In this document: positions 17,180-24,994 of the stretch, in pieces
Layout: the number at the start of each line of letters is the position of its first letter
Numbering within the stretch: the stretch's first letter is position 1
DNA from: Vulcanimicrobiota bacterium
Lineage (GTDB): Bacteria > Vulcanimicrobiota > Vulcanimicrobiia > Vulcanimicrobiales > Vulcanimicrobiaceae
Reading direction: 5' to 3'
NCBI GenBank assembly: GCA_013036105.1
Contig: JAAXCX010000001.1
Coordinates: 186,001 to 250,000 of the forward strand
Length of the DNA: 64,000 nucleotides
Made by a program: the position numbers and the translations under genes
The notes under the pieces: model-generated
Database searches by the model: none
What the model saw: only the letters and a program-made list of their open reading frames with translations
Told to the model about the DNA's origin: nothing

Positions 17180-17970
17180 GACCCCGTTCCCTGGTAATGC
17201 TGCAAGCCGTAGCGCCAAAATGCATACGAGATCGCGAGCCAGGCTGCGCCGACCAGCGGCGTCAGCAAGCCGATCTGCGGCGAGAGTGAAAACCCGGTCT
17301 CGGCTTTGTGCAGCAAGAACGTAGCTGGAAAATAATTCATGAACGCAAACGGAAAGACGAACGCCAACAAGAAACGCACGCCGCGCGTATAGATGCTGAT
17401 GGGATATCGCGTGAATTCCTGTTCGAGCGACATGACCACCCACCGCAGCGTGTCGACGCGCACGAACCAAAATGAAACCGTGGCCACGGCCAGCGATATA
17501 CCCAGATCGATGAGCGCGCCCCCGACCATGACCAGCGGCACGAAGAGCAGAAACGCCGCGTCGACGTTGACGCCGGCGTACGACGTTGCCAGCACCATCC
17601 ACACGACTGCGAGAATTAGGCCGTCGGGAAAGAGTTGCGCCGGCACGGTGAGCGTTTGAAAAAGCGTGTCCTGCGGGCGCACCAGGAAGCGGTCGAAGCG
17701 GCCCTCGCGAACGTATTCGGGAACGCTGACGACGTTGAAGAAGAACGCGTTGTGAAATTCGTGTCCGAGCATCCAGAGGGCATACAGGAACGCCATCTGT
17801 CTGAAATCCCAGCCGTTCATCGACGGAAACGTGCGCAGCGTCACCCAGAGCGCAGCGATGGCGGTCGCGTGATACACGATCGTGAACGCGAACCACATGA
17901 TGAAGTTCGCCCGGTACTCGAGCATCGTCAAGAAGTTGATGCGCCAATATTGGTAGTACGTAGCGAGCAC
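17176..17970 (-). CDS. ABC-2 family transporter permease (DUF990 type)
   Basis: 264 residues from GTG 17970, with six predicted hydrophobic helices. The N-terminal YYQYWRINFLTMLEYRANFIMW and EYVREGRFDRFLVRPQDTLFQ are characteristic of the DUF990 permeases, which act as pairs with one ATPase to export an unknown, probably lipid- or drug-like substrate. A second such permease is at 19886 and the ATPase at 21441, both on the same strand but separated from this gene by three plus-strand genes. It is divergent from the AlkA gene with only 2 bases between starts. The beta-lactamase-like gene overlaps its stop by 4 bases. Confidence 0.85.
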   Translation of the reverse strand: MLATYYQYWRINFLTMLEYRANFIMWFAFTIVYHATAIAALWVTLRTFPSMNGWDFRQMAFLYALWMLGHEFHNAFFFNVVSVPEYVREGRFDRFLVRPQDTLFQTLTVPAQLFPDGLILAVVWMVLATSYAGVNVDAAFLLFVPLVMVGGALIDLGISLAVATVSFWFVRVDTLRWVVMSLEQEFTRYPISIYTRGVRFLLAFVFPFAFMNYFPATFLLHKAETGFSLSPQIGLLTPLVGAAWLAISYAFWRYGLQHYQGTGS

Positions 17971-17972
17971 GG

Positions 17973-18890
17973 ATGACCGAAACGTTCACGCTCGAAACCG
18001 AGCTTCCCGTCCGGAAACCGTACCGGCTGGATTTGACGGCCGACGCCTTGCGGCGGCTCGCGGCCAACGTGGTCGACGTCTTGAGCGAAGACGGCGTATA
18101 CCGCCGCGTGCTCTGCGATGATGACGGCAACAACCTCATCGAGGTGCGGCAAGTTCGCGACGATGCGCTGCAGCTGCGGATCGCCGGGTCGCAGCCCGAG
18201 CGCTGGACGGCCACCATTGCCGCGATGCTGGGCGCCGAGGTTAACCTGGCCGAATGGGACCGCCGCGTCAAACCGTTTCCGTGGCTCGCGCGACTCACGG
18301 AGCGCCTGCGCGGCATGCATCCGCCGCGCTATCCCTCGCTCTGGGAAGCGCTGGCGCACGCGATCGTCTTCCAGCAGATCAGCATTCACGCTGCTTCGTC
18401 GATCATGCGTCGCACGGTTCAGACGCTCAGCGCGCCGTACGGCGGGCACGGCGATCCGCTCCACCCGTTTTTCAGTCCCTCGAGTGTATTGTTTTCAGCC
18501 GACGATACGCTGCGTGCGGTGGGCCTGAGCGCGAACAAAATCGATCATCTGCGAAGCGCGGCGGCCGCGGTTGAAGACGGCGTCGTTTCAGAAGAAGCGC
18601 TGGCCGGGCTTTCGACCGAGGAGGCCGCGGCGAAGTTGGTCACCGTGCGCGGCATCGGTCCGTGGAGCGCGGCAGTGGTTTTGCTGCGCGGGATGGGGCG
18701 GCTCGACGTCTTTCCATTGAAAGACTCCGGCGTGGCCCGCTCGCTGCGCGAACTCTCGGGCGACCCGGACCTCGACCCGGCGGCACTGCTCGAAGCGCTC
18801 GGGCCTGTGCGGGGTCTGCTCTACTTTCATCTGCTCTTGGGCCGGATGCGCAACCTCATGCCTGGCTCCGACGATTCTGAGAGTGCATGA
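17973..18890 (+). CDS. DNA-3-methyladenine glycosylase, AlkA-like (HhH-GPD superfamily)
   Basis: 305 residues. The N-terminal about 100 residues resemble the AlkA_N fold, then an HhH-GPD domain: PSLWEALAHAIVFQQIS, the hairpin LVTVRGIGPWSAAVVLLRGMG and the catalytic Asp251 in FPLKDSGV. There is no Fe-S cluster cysteine set. It removes alkylated bases, starting base-excision repair in the cytoplasm. Its ATG is 2 bases from the divergent permease start, and its TGA overlaps the pirin ATG (ATGA), giving an alkA-pirin-zinc-finger operon. No Ada or methyltransferase gene is nearby. Confidence 0.9.
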   Translation: MTETFTLETELPVRKPYRLDLTADALRRLAANVVDVLSEDGVYRRVLCDDDGNNLIEVRQVRDDALQLRIAGSQPERWTATIAAMLGAEVNLAEWDRRVKPFPWLARLTERLRGMHPPRYPSLWEALAHAIVFQQISIHAASSIMRRTVQTLSAPYGGHGDPLHPFFSPSSVLFSADDTLRAVGLSANKIDHLRSAAAAVEDGVVSEEALAGLSTEEAAAKLVTVRGIGPWSAAVVLLRGMGRLDVFPLKDSGVARSLRELSGDPDLDPAALLEALGPVRGLLYFHLLLGRMRNLMPGSDDSESA

Positions 18891-19621
18891 GAACCATTTC
18901 CGAGCCGCCGGCGAAGTTCGCGATTCAGCGCGCCGGCGAGCGCTTTTACGCCGACCACGGCTGGCTGAAGACGTACCATTCGTTCAGTTTCGCGGACTAC
19001 TACGATCCGGCGAACGAACAGTGGGGCGCGCTGCGCGTCTTCAACGACGATCGCATCGCGGCGGGCATGGGTTTTCCGCCGCACCCGCATCGCGACATGG
19101 AAATTCTCACCTACGTTTTTAGCGGCGAGCTCGAACATCAGGACAGCATGGGCAACCACGGCGTCGTGAAATCGGGCGGCGTGCAGTTCATGAGCGCCGG
19201 AACCGGCGTGCGCCACTCGGAGTTCAACGCGCGCAAAGATCTGGAGCTCCATCTTGTGCAGATGTGGGTGCTTCCCGGTCACAGCGGAACGCCGCCGACC
19301 TACGGGCAAATGGATTTCACCGACAAGGATCGCGAGAACACGTGGCTGACCGTCGCGTCGGGCGAGCCGAACGTCGACGCGCCCATTAAGCTCACGCAAA
19401 ATGCCACGCTGCGCGTTGCGCGGCTCGAAAAACACGCGTTACGGCACACGTTCCAGCCGCAGCGCTACGGATTCTTGTTTGCCGGTCCGCCGGTAAACGG
19501 ATCCGAACTGAAAGTTAACGGCGAAGTGTTGCGTCCGGGTGATGCCGTGCGCACGTACGACGTCGAGCGCCTCGAACTTGAAGGAAGCGGTGAAGTTGTG
19601 TTATGGGATCTTCCGGCATGA
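18887..19621 (+). CDS. pirin family protein (YhhW/quercetinase-like bicupin)
   Basis: 244 residues. Pirin signature: FSFADYYDPANEQWGALRVFNDDRIAAGMGFPPHPHRDMEIL (shown in outline) with the metal ligands in HPHRDME and a later HSEFNA. The second cupin half (QRYGFLFAGPPVNGSEL) is weaker, as usual. Bacterial pirins of this subgroup can act as quercetin 2,3-dioxygenase-like enzymes or redox-sensing regulators; substrate cannot be told from sequence. It overlaps alkA (ATGA) and its stop overlaps the ATG of the zinc-finger gene, so it is the middle of a three-gene operon. Confidence 0.92.
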   Translation: MRTISEPPAKFAIQRAGERFYADHGWLKTYHSFSFADYYDPANEQWGALRVFNDDRIAAGMGFPPHPHRDMEILTYVFSGELEHQDSMGNHGVVKSGGVQFMSAGTGVRHSEFNARKDLELHLVQMWVLPGHSGTPPTYGQMDFTDKDRENTWLTVASGEPNVDAPIKLTQNATLRVARLEKHALRHTFQPQRYGFLFAGPPVNGSELKVNGEVLRPGDAVRTYDVERLELEGSGEVVLWDLPA

Positions 19622-19881
19622 GCGTTGCTTGCAAGCACCTCGACCACATTCACGACGTCAAACCGAAGACGCCGCAGGGTTGCGAGGAGTGCCTAAAGAT
19701 CGGTAGCGACTGGGTGCACCTGCGCGAGTGTTTGGAGTGCGGACACATCGGCTGCTGCGACGACTCGCCGAACACGCATGCAACCAAACATTTTCACGCC
19801 ACCAAACATCCGGTCATCACATCGTTTCAGCCGGGCGAAAATTGGAAGTGGTGCTACGTGGACGAGTTGATGTGGGAGTAG
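19618..19881 (+). CDS. small UBP-type zinc finger protein
   Basis: 87 residues from ATG 19618, chosen because it overlaps the pirin TGA (ATGA); an in-frame start 15 bases earlier has no support. The whole chain is a ZnF_UBP domain: CKHLDH, CEECLKIGSDWVHLRECLECGHIGCCDDSPNTHATKHFHATKHPV (in outline) has the ordered Cys/His zinc ligands. In eukaryotes the fold binds the C-terminus of ubiquitin; in bacteria it occurs as small stand-alone proteins of unknown role, often with redox genes. Here it closes the alkA-pirin operon. The next gene is convergent, 4 bases away. Confidence 0.9.
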   Translation: MSVACKHLDHIHDVKPKTPQGCEECLKIGSDWVHLRECLECGHIGCCDDSPNTHATKHFHATKHPVITSFQPGENWKWCYVDELMWE

Positions 19882-19885
19882 CGCG

Positions 19886-20677
19886 CTAGCCGCCTTGGAT
19901 CACCACGCGGCGTGCCGCGGCTCTCCACATGAAAAGCGAGAGCGTGCTAAAAAGACCGAGCCATAAAATCTGCACGAGCAGCATGCGTCCGTAATCTTGC
20001 GGCGCAATGACGCCGACGTAGATGAGCAGCGGGGTCGAGTAGATCGCCGCGAACGGCAGCGCGAAGACGATGCGTCCGAAGATGCCGGGGAAAAACGTCA
20101 GCGGGATGATCTGGCCGCTCAACAGATCCGACACCCAGCGCACGATCAACTGAATCGCAAACGTTTCGAGCGTCCAGAACGCGATAGCGTTCATCACGAA
20201 GTTCACGAAGAAGTTCAAGAGATAGCCGATCGCGAACGAGAGCAAGAACATCCCGAAGACGGCCGGGCTCGGCACGTCGATATGCACCAGCAGCAGCGCG
20301 AAGAGTATGCACGGGATAACCAGCAGCGCGTGCAGTCCGGTTTGTCCGAACCCGTCGCTGAAGAAGTAGAACGGAACGCTGATCGGTTTCATGAGATCGG
20401 TCGCGATGGTGCCTTCGCGAAGTTTTTCGCGAATGAGGCGCGTGCCGTCAACTTCTAAAATCAGCGACATCAGCAGTGCGACCGTCGCGTAGGTAATCAT
20501 GCTGTGCAGCGGCAGGTTCATCGGCGCGATGTTTTGCGCGTAGAGCGCCGTCCAGACCGACCGCAGCAAGTAGACGCGCACGATAAGCGAGCCGATTTCG
20601 GTGAAAACCTCGAGCCGGTACGTCGCTTCGCGCGCGAACGCTTTCTTCGCGAACTCGACGTAGGGCTCTAGAGTCAT
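19886..20677 (-). CDS. ABC-2 family transporter permease (DUF990 type), second subunit
   Basis: 263 residues with about six hydrophobic helices. The N-terminal YVEFAKKAFAREATYRLEVFTEIGSLIVRVYLL and the block EVDGTRLIREKLREGTIATDLMKPISVPFYFF are the DUF990 pattern, paralogous to the permease at 17176. The likely partner ATPase is upstream at 21441, with the hexapeptide protein in between and overlapping stops and starts (20674-20677), so one transcript. It would form the transmembrane half of an exporter of unknown substrate. Confidence 0.85.
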   Translation of the reverse strand: MTLEPYVEFAKKAFAREATYRLEVFTEIGSLIVRVYLLRSVWTALYAQNIAPMNLPLHSMITYATVALLMSLILEVDGTRLIREKLREGTIATDLMKPISVPFYFFSDGFGQTGLHALLVIPCILFALLLVHIDVPSPAVFGMFLLSFAIGYLLNFFVNFVMNAIAFWTLETFAIQLIVRWVSDLLSGQIIPLTFFPGIFGRIVFALPFAAIYSTPLLIYVGVIAPQDYGRMLLVQILWLGLFSTLSLFMWRAAARRVVIQGG

Positions 20678-21444
20678 CGCTTGGTTTTCTTCTCGCGCTC
20701 GATTGCGGCTTCGCGCCGCAACCGCGCTTCCTCCAACTCAACGAACATCACATCGACGACTTTTTCGACCTCGGTGGCTTGCGTGGGCGGCGGCTCTTCG
20801 GTTCTGCGCGGCGGCGCTTTGGGCGCGGCTTTTTTCGGCGCCTCGGCGATGGCCGCGTCCTGCGCGTGCGTCTTGCGCAGGAACTTCGAGTAGTTTTCGG
20901 CCGCTTTCGCGCGCACGTCATCCGAATCAGGCAGATTGAAAACGTCCTGGAAGAACTGCATCTTATTGTGCACTTCCTCGGCCTGGCGCGGCGAGTAGAT
21001 GGTCGCGGGGTCGCCGTGCGCGATGTTGAGCATCGGCACGTGCTGGCCTTTTTTCACGTGCGTGTTCACGTGGACGATAGCGCCAATCGCCACGCTCACG
21101 CCTTCCTCAATAGTCGCGCCATTGAAGACGCGCGCACCGGATGCGATGAACGCGCCCGGCTCTATCGTGGCGCCGACGACGTATGCGCCCGGCCCGATGA
21201 TGCAACTCTCGCCGACCGAACACGGAAACTGCATGACTTTTCCGCCGCTGGATTTGACGACGGCGTTCTCCATCACCACGCTGTTGGCGCCAATCGTGAC
21301 CGGCGCGCCTTCGGCGCTGATCACCGCGCCGAACAGCACGGCGCAGCCTTCCTCAACGGTGACGTTGCCGCTGACGGTCGCTGATGGCGCGACGTACGCG
21401 CTCGCGTGGATGGTCGGTTTCTTCGTTCCGCTCGAAACAATCAT
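20674..21444 (-). CDS. gamma-carbonic anhydrase-like hexapeptide-repeat protein with charged C-terminal tail
   Basis: 256 residues. Residues 1-170 are left-handed beta-helix repeats (hexads such as VTVEEGCAVLFGAVISAEG, IGANSVVMENAV, CIIGPGAYVVGATIEPGAFI), with histidines (VHVNTHVKKG, LNIAHGD) at places where gamma-carbonic anhydrases bind metal. The last 85 residues are low-complexity and charged, ending in LRREAAIEREKKTKR. It overlaps both neighbours by 4 bases, in an operon with an ABC-2 ATPase and permease. A carbonic anhydrase activity, an acyltransferase role or a structural role are all open. Confidence 0.75.
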   Translation of the reverse strand: MIVSSGTKKPTIHASAYVAPSATVSGNVTVEEGCAVLFGAVISAEGAPVTIGANSVVMENAVVKSSGGKVMQFPCSVGESCIIGPGAYVVGATIEPGAFIASGARVFNGATIEEGVSVAIGAIVHVNTHVKKGQHVPMLNIAHGDPATIYSPRQAEEVHNKMQFFQDVFNLPDSDDVRAKAAENYSKFLRKTHAQDAAIAEAPKKAAPKAPPRRTEEPPPTQATEVEKVVDVMFVELEEARLRREAAIEREKKTKR

Positions 21445-22445
21445 GTGTTTACCGGCTCCTGCTCGTAGCCTTCGACGTAGATTCTTCGGATTATCGATTC
21501 CAAGTCCGGTTCCTCGATGCTGACGTCGCGCAATTCGTATTGTTCGGTGGCTTCGCGGATCAACTGGTCGGGCCGTACGCGCCGCCGATCGAAACGGTAG
21601 CGCACCAGGCCGCGATCGTTGGATTCAATCTCAGCGCCTTCCAGTGCCGGATTGGCGTGCGGCTCGGTGAGCGTGAGCACGAGCGTGCGGTGCGTGCCGT
21701 ACTGTTCTTTGATGTGATCGACCGTGCCGTCGTAAATGACCGTGCCCTTGTCGATCAGGATGATGCGGCGACTCAGCCGTTCGACGTCGGCCAGGTCGTG
21801 CGTGGTGAGGATGATCGTCGTGCCGCGGTCTTGGTTGATGTGGCGCACGAACTCGCGAATCGCTTCCTTCGCGACGACGTCAAGTCCGATCGTCGGCTCG
21901 TCGAGGTAGACGATGCGCGGGTTGTGCAGCATGGCCGCCGCGAAATCGCCGCGCATGCGCTGACCCAGCGAAAGCTGCCGCACCGGCGTGCGCAGAAACG
22001 GCTCCATCTCCAGCATCTCGATGAAGCGCTGAAGGTTCTCGCGGTAGCGGTCCTTCGGAATCGAATAAATGGCGCGCAGCAGTTCGAACGATTCGACGAG
22101 CGGCAGATCCCAATAGAGCTGGCTGCGCTGCCCGAAGACGACGCCGATATTGCGCGCGTTTTCGTTGCGGCGCTCGTAGGGCACGAGTCCGGCGACTTCG
22201 ATCGTGCCCGCGGTCGGCACGAGTATGCCGGTCAGCATTTTGATCGTCGTGGACTTGCCGGCGCCGTTGGGCCCAATGTAGCCCACGAGCTCGCCCGGCT
22301 CGAGTTCCATGGTGACGTCGCGAACGGCGACCTTTTCTTCGATTTCACGCGAAAAGAGCGTGCGCAGCGCGCCGCCGACGCCCGGCCGCCGTTTCGGCGA
22401 GCGAAAAGTCTTGCGCAAATCGTGCGTTCGAATGATCGGCGGCAT
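21441..22445 (-). CDS. ABC transporter ATP-binding protein (DUF990-permease associated)
   Basis: 334 residues from ATG 22445, preferred over an earlier frame start because AGAGGAG lies just upstream. Walker A GPNGAGKST, Q-loop region GVVFGQRSQLYWDLP, signature LSLGQRMR and Walker B IVYLDEP are intact; TTHDLADVERL follows. The GQRSQL stretch and the long insert after the signature are typical of ATPases that pair with DUF990 permeases. It heads the operon ATPase-hexapeptide protein-permease, each overlapping by 4 bases; a second permease is 4 kb further on. The C-terminal 60 residues resemble the domain seen on polysaccharide/lipid exporter ATPases. Confidence 0.9.
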   Translation of the reverse strand: MPPIIRTHDLRKTFRSPKRRPGVGGALRTLFSREIEEKVAVRDVTMELEPGELVGYIGPNGAGKSTTIKMLTGILVPTAGTIEVAGLVPYERRNENARNIGVVFGQRSQLYWDLPLVESFELLRAIYSIPKDRYRENLQRFIEMLEMEPFLRTPVRQLSLGQRMRGDFAAAMLHNPRIVYLDEPTIGLDVVAKEAIREFVRHINQDRGTTIILTTHDLADVERLSRRIILIDKGTVIYDGTVDHIKEQYGTHRTLVLTLTEPHANPALEGAEIESNDRGLVRYRFDRRRVRPDQLIREATEQYELRDVSIEEPDLESIIRRIYVEGYEQEPVNT

Positions 22446-22497
22446 TGGCTCCTCTTTAGTCCGAGGCTCGCGGAGGCCCTCGGAGAAAGACGCGAGC

Positions 22498-23100
22498 GTG
22501 GTCATCACGATCTCCAACCGGTACGGCTGTGGCGCGCTCGCGATTTCGCAGCGCGTCGCCGAACGTCTCGGCTACGAGTTCGTCGACGAACAGCTGCCGG
22601 TGGTCGTCGCAAAGCGGCTGCGGACCTCGCCCGAAGCGGTCGAGGAGGCCGAAGACCTCGGCCGCACGATGAGCGAGCGCATGTTGCGCGGGCTCGAGCT
22701 TGGCACTCCCGAAGTCCGCGCCGAGGACGGACCGTCCTTCGATGAAGAGTGTCTACGCGAAGTGCAGGAAGCCGTGCGCGAATACGCGGCGCACGGCAAC
22801 GTCGTCATCATCGGGCGCGGCGCGCACGCGATCCTAGGCCGTGGCCCGAACGTACTGCGCGTCTTCATGACCGCGCCGCGCGACTGGCGCATCCATCATC
22901 TCATGGAAGCGGCCGGCGCCGACGAAAAAACGGCCGCCGCCGAAATCGACCGCATCGACCGCGCGCGCCGCGAGTATCTGCGCGCGTACTACGACCTCGA
23001 CTGGAACGACCCGCAGACCTACGATCTCGCGCTCGACACCTCGACGTTCGATGTCGAACGGGCGGCCGGGATCATCGTAAACGCGGCCGGCGCACGGTGA
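22498..23100 (+). CDS. cytidylate kinase-like family protein
   Basis: 200 residues from GTG 22498, which has GGAGAAAG upstream. The start VITISNRYGCGALAISQRVAERLGYEFVDEQL matches the cytidylate-kinase-like P-loop domain, with the phosphate loop reduced (SNRYGCG rather than GxxGxGKS). The later IIGRGAHAILG, DRARREYLRAYYDLDWNDP and YDLALDTS are the family blocks. Members are probably nucleotide kinases, but the altered P-loop leaves substrate open. It is divergent from the ABC-2 ATPase (53 bases between starts) and its stop overlaps the MFS gene start (GTGA). Confidence 0.85.
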   Translation: MVITISNRYGCGALAISQRVAERLGYEFVDEQLPVVVAKRLRTSPEAVEEAEDLGRTMSERMLRGLELGTPEVRAEDGPSFDEECLREVQEAVREYAAHGNVVIIGRGAHAILGRGPNVLRVFMTAPRDWRIHHLMEAAGADEKTAAAEIDRIDRARREYLRAYYDLDWNDPQTYDLALDTSTFDVERAAGIIVNAAGAR

Positions 23101-24347
23101 GCGTGAGCGTCGAGCGCGGGCTTCCGCGCCGCCGCATTACCATATTCTCGGCGCTGCGTTTCCACGATTTCCGGCTCTTGTGGATCGGACTGCTCGTCTC
23201 CAATCTCGGATCGTGGATGCAGCTGACGGCGACCGGCTACTTCATCGCCAAACTCGCCGGCGATGCGCACACGGCCGCGTTGTATCTGGGCTTCCAAGGT
23301 CTGGGCCGCGCGATTCCCGTGTTGTTGCTCTCGCCGGTCGCCGGAGTCGTTGCCGACGTCTGGCCGCGCCGCCGGGTGCTCTTCATCACCAATTCCATCA
23401 TGGCGCTCCTGGCGCTCATCCTCGCGGTCTTCACGAGTCTAGGCTGGATGAACATCTTGGGGTTGATCTTGATCAACGCGGCGAGCGCCACGGTTTTGGC
23501 GTTTGACTCGCCCGCGCGTCAAAGCTGGGTGCCGCTCATGGTGGAACGCGAGTATGTGGGCAACGCCATCGGGTTGAATTCGGTCGCCTTTAATGCGCCC
23601 GCAGTGATTGGGCCGGCGATCGCCGGTGTGCTGATCATCTCCGTAGGGATTGCCGGTTCGTTTTACGTGAATGCGGCAGCAACACTCGCCGTCGTCCTCG
23701 CGCTCGTGTTTATGAAGCCGGCGCCGCCGAGCACCGGGCGGCCAGGGAATTGGCTGCACTCGATCGTCTACGGGATGCGATTTCTACGCGAGCATCCGAT
23801 CTTGAAGTGGATTGTCGCGATCTTTGTGGTGACCGCGCTGCTCGTGCGGCCGTACAGCATGCTGCTGCCGGCGTTTGTGGTGAACACGCTGCACGGCAAC
23901 GCTTTGGACCTGAGCCTTGCGATCTCGGCCACGGGCGTCGGCGGTTTTGCCGGCGCGTTGTTGACCGCGTACCTGGGGGCGCGCGAGCGCCGGGGAACCA
24001 TCTGGCTCATCTCGGCGATGGTGATGGCCCTGGGCGTGCTGGCCTTGGGATTCATCTGGAATCTCTGGCTCGCGCTCCCGGTGCTCTTGCTGATCGGGAC
24101 GGCGACGATGACGCTGCTGGGCGCCTCCAATACGCTCATTCAAACGCTTTCACCCGATCACGTGCGGGGCCGCGCGATTTCCGTCTACACGATGGTGGCG
24201 ATAGGCTTGGTCCCGGGCGGCGCGCTCGTCGTCGGCGCGATCGGTTCGCTGATCGGTCTGCACATGGCGTTTCTCATTGTCGGCGCGGCGACGGCGCTCT
24301 TTACCTTATGGCCGTGGCTGACGCGCCCGATATTGCGCACCGTTTAA
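23097..24347 (+). CDS. MFS transporter (EntS/DUF894-like)
   Basis: 416 residues from GTG 23097, which overlaps the kinase stop. Twelve hydrophobic segments are visible. The first loop (FHDFRLLWIGLLVSNLGSWMQLTATGYFI) and the LDSPARQSWVP-like motif (here FDSPARQSWVPLM) are hallmarks of the EntS/DUF894 group of small-molecule and siderophore exporters. The cytoplasmic loop between helices 2 and 3 has DVWPRRRVL. It likely effluxes an unknown compound. It is followed by the convergent YdeI-like gene 13 bases later. Confidence 0.88.
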   Translation: MSVSVERGLPRRRITIFSALRFHDFRLLWIGLLVSNLGSWMQLTATGYFIAKLAGDAHTAALYLGFQGLGRAIPVLLLSPVAGVVADVWPRRRVLFITNSIMALLALILAVFTSLGWMNILGLILINAASATVLAFDSPARQSWVPLMVEREYVGNAIGLNSVAFNAPAVIGPAIAGVLIISVGIAGSFYVNAAATLAVVLALVFMKPAPPSTGRPGNWLHSIVYGMRFLREHPILKWIVAIFVVTALLVRPYSMLLPAFVVNTLHGNALDLSLAISATGVGGFAGALLTAYLGARERRGTIWLISAMVMALGVLALGFIWNLWLALPVLLLIGTATMTLLGASNTLIQTLSPDHVRGRAISVYTMVAIGLVPGGALVVGAIGSLIGLHMAFLIVGAATALFTLWPWLTRPILRTV

Positions 24348-24359
24348 CCCTGGCGCATC

Positions 24360-24665
24360 TCATTTTCTCGTTCTTCTACTGAGTACAAACTTCTGCGAAG
24401 GGCTCAATGCCTTGTCCTTGCGGTGAACGCATCCGTACCAACAGCAAGGGCGGCGTATCCCTTCCTTAAGTTCCGAGACGACTCTGTTGACATGCTCCCG
24501 CCTCTTCTCCGGTGTTTTCACGGAGATGGTCCAACAGATCCACTCGTTGCGGGAAAGCGGTGTGATATCTTCCCAAGCTGCCAAAGCCTTACGGTCAGAC
24601 GATAAACCTCTGCGCAGGTCTGCCGGCAGCTCATGCGCTACGCCGCCTGAAAGTTTTCTGCTCAT
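24360..24665 (-). CDS. YdeI/OmpD-associated family protein, short form
   Basis: 101 residues from ATG 24665. The core AAWEDITPLSRNEWICWTISVKTPEKRREHVNRVV (in outline) is the conserved bacteriocin-protection/YdeI C-terminal motif, followed by a CCWYGCVHR cysteine block. Two earlier Met codons (24674 and 24698) are possible starts; a TATAAT-like hexamer lies just upstream of the chosen start, on the minus strand. The role is uncertain; YdeI proteins are linked to polymyxin and stress tolerance in some enterics. It is convergent with the MFS gene and sits beside the terminators of the histone-like gene. Confidence 0.8.
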   Translation of the reverse strand: MSRKLSGGVAHELPADLRRGLSSDRKALAAWEDITPLSRNEWICWTISVKTPEKRREHVNRVVSELKEGIRRPCCWYGCVHRKDKALSPSQKFVLSRRTRK

Positions 24666-24715
24666 AGGGGTCATTATAGGAGAAAATGCCCACGTCATGC
24701 GCCCTATTGGGAGAC

Positions 24716-24744
24716 AAAAAAAAGCGCGCCGGAGACGGCGCGCT
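24716..24744 (-). terminator. rho-independent terminator (second of two)
   Basis: On the minus strand GCGCGCCG, a short TCTC loop and CGGCGCGC are followed by eight T. It lies downstream of the histone-like gene and behind a first hairpin, giving a double stop between it and the YdeI-like gene. Confidence 0.85.
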
Positions 24745-24749
24745 AAAGG

Positions 24750-24769
24750 AAAAACGCCGAAGCGTTTTT
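24750..24769 (-). terminator. rho-independent terminator of the histone-like gene
   Basis: A perfect hairpin on the minus strand, AAAAACGC with a TTCG tetraloop and GCGTTTTT, begins 3 bases beyond the stop of the histone-like gene. Its T-rich second arm also serves as the U-tract. Confidence 0.85.
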
Positions 24770-24771
24770 AG

Positions 24772-24942
24772 TTAGGCGGCCTTTTTCCGGCGTTTCCGGC
24801 GGGTCGTCTTTTTGCGAGCCGTTGTCTTGCGAGCGGCTTTGCGTGCGCCTTTACGGCGTCCGCCCTTGCGCGCTGCCTTACGGCGCTTACGCGGAGCTGC
24901 CTTTTTCGCAGCTGCCTTTTTCCTTCTACGTTTGACTGCCAT
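24772..24942 (-). CDS. histone H1-like small basic nucleoid protein
   Basis: 56 residues. Thirty-two of them are Lys or Arg, 14 are Ala, and none is acidic. The composition, with KKAAAKKAAPRKRRKAARK and KTTARKKTTRRKRRKKAA blocks, is that of histone H1/Hc-like DNA-condensing proteins such as the chlamydial Hc type. An AAAGGA ribosome site lies about 15 bases before the ATG, and a pair of terminators follows the stop, so this is a discrete transcription unit rather than chance. It would bind DNA or RNA electrostatically. It is divergent from an alpha/beta hydrolase across a 7-base inverted repeat. Ribosomal-protein-like small basic proteins are an alternative. Confidence 0.85.
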   Translation of the reverse strand: MAVKRRRKKAAAKKAAPRKRRKAARKGGRRKGARKAARKTTARKKTTRRKRRKKAA

Positions 24943-24963
24943 TTAAGTTCAGTCATCCTTTCT

Positions 24964-24983
24964 CTGGCTAGGTAAGTAGCCAG
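24964..24983. promoter_or_regulatory. inverted repeat between divergent genes (candidate operator)
   Basis: A perfect 7-base inverted repeat, CTGGCTA and TAGCCAG with a 6-base spacer, sits between the histone-like gene and the hydrolase. It could be a regulator site or a leader hairpin; no regulator is known. Confidence 0.4.
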
Positions 24984-24994
24984 GGGTGTTGCCT

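Noticed and set aside
16304-18316. A single 670-codon minus-strand frame as a permease-beta-lactamase fusion
   Set aside because: The part before 17179 is a shadow frame of the permease, which itself is in another frame; only the stretch from 17179 is the serine hydrolase.
21384-22745. 453-codon plus-strand frame across the ABC-2 ATPase
   Set aside because: The minus-strand ATPase has intact Walker motifs in the same bases; the plus frame has no recognisable domain.
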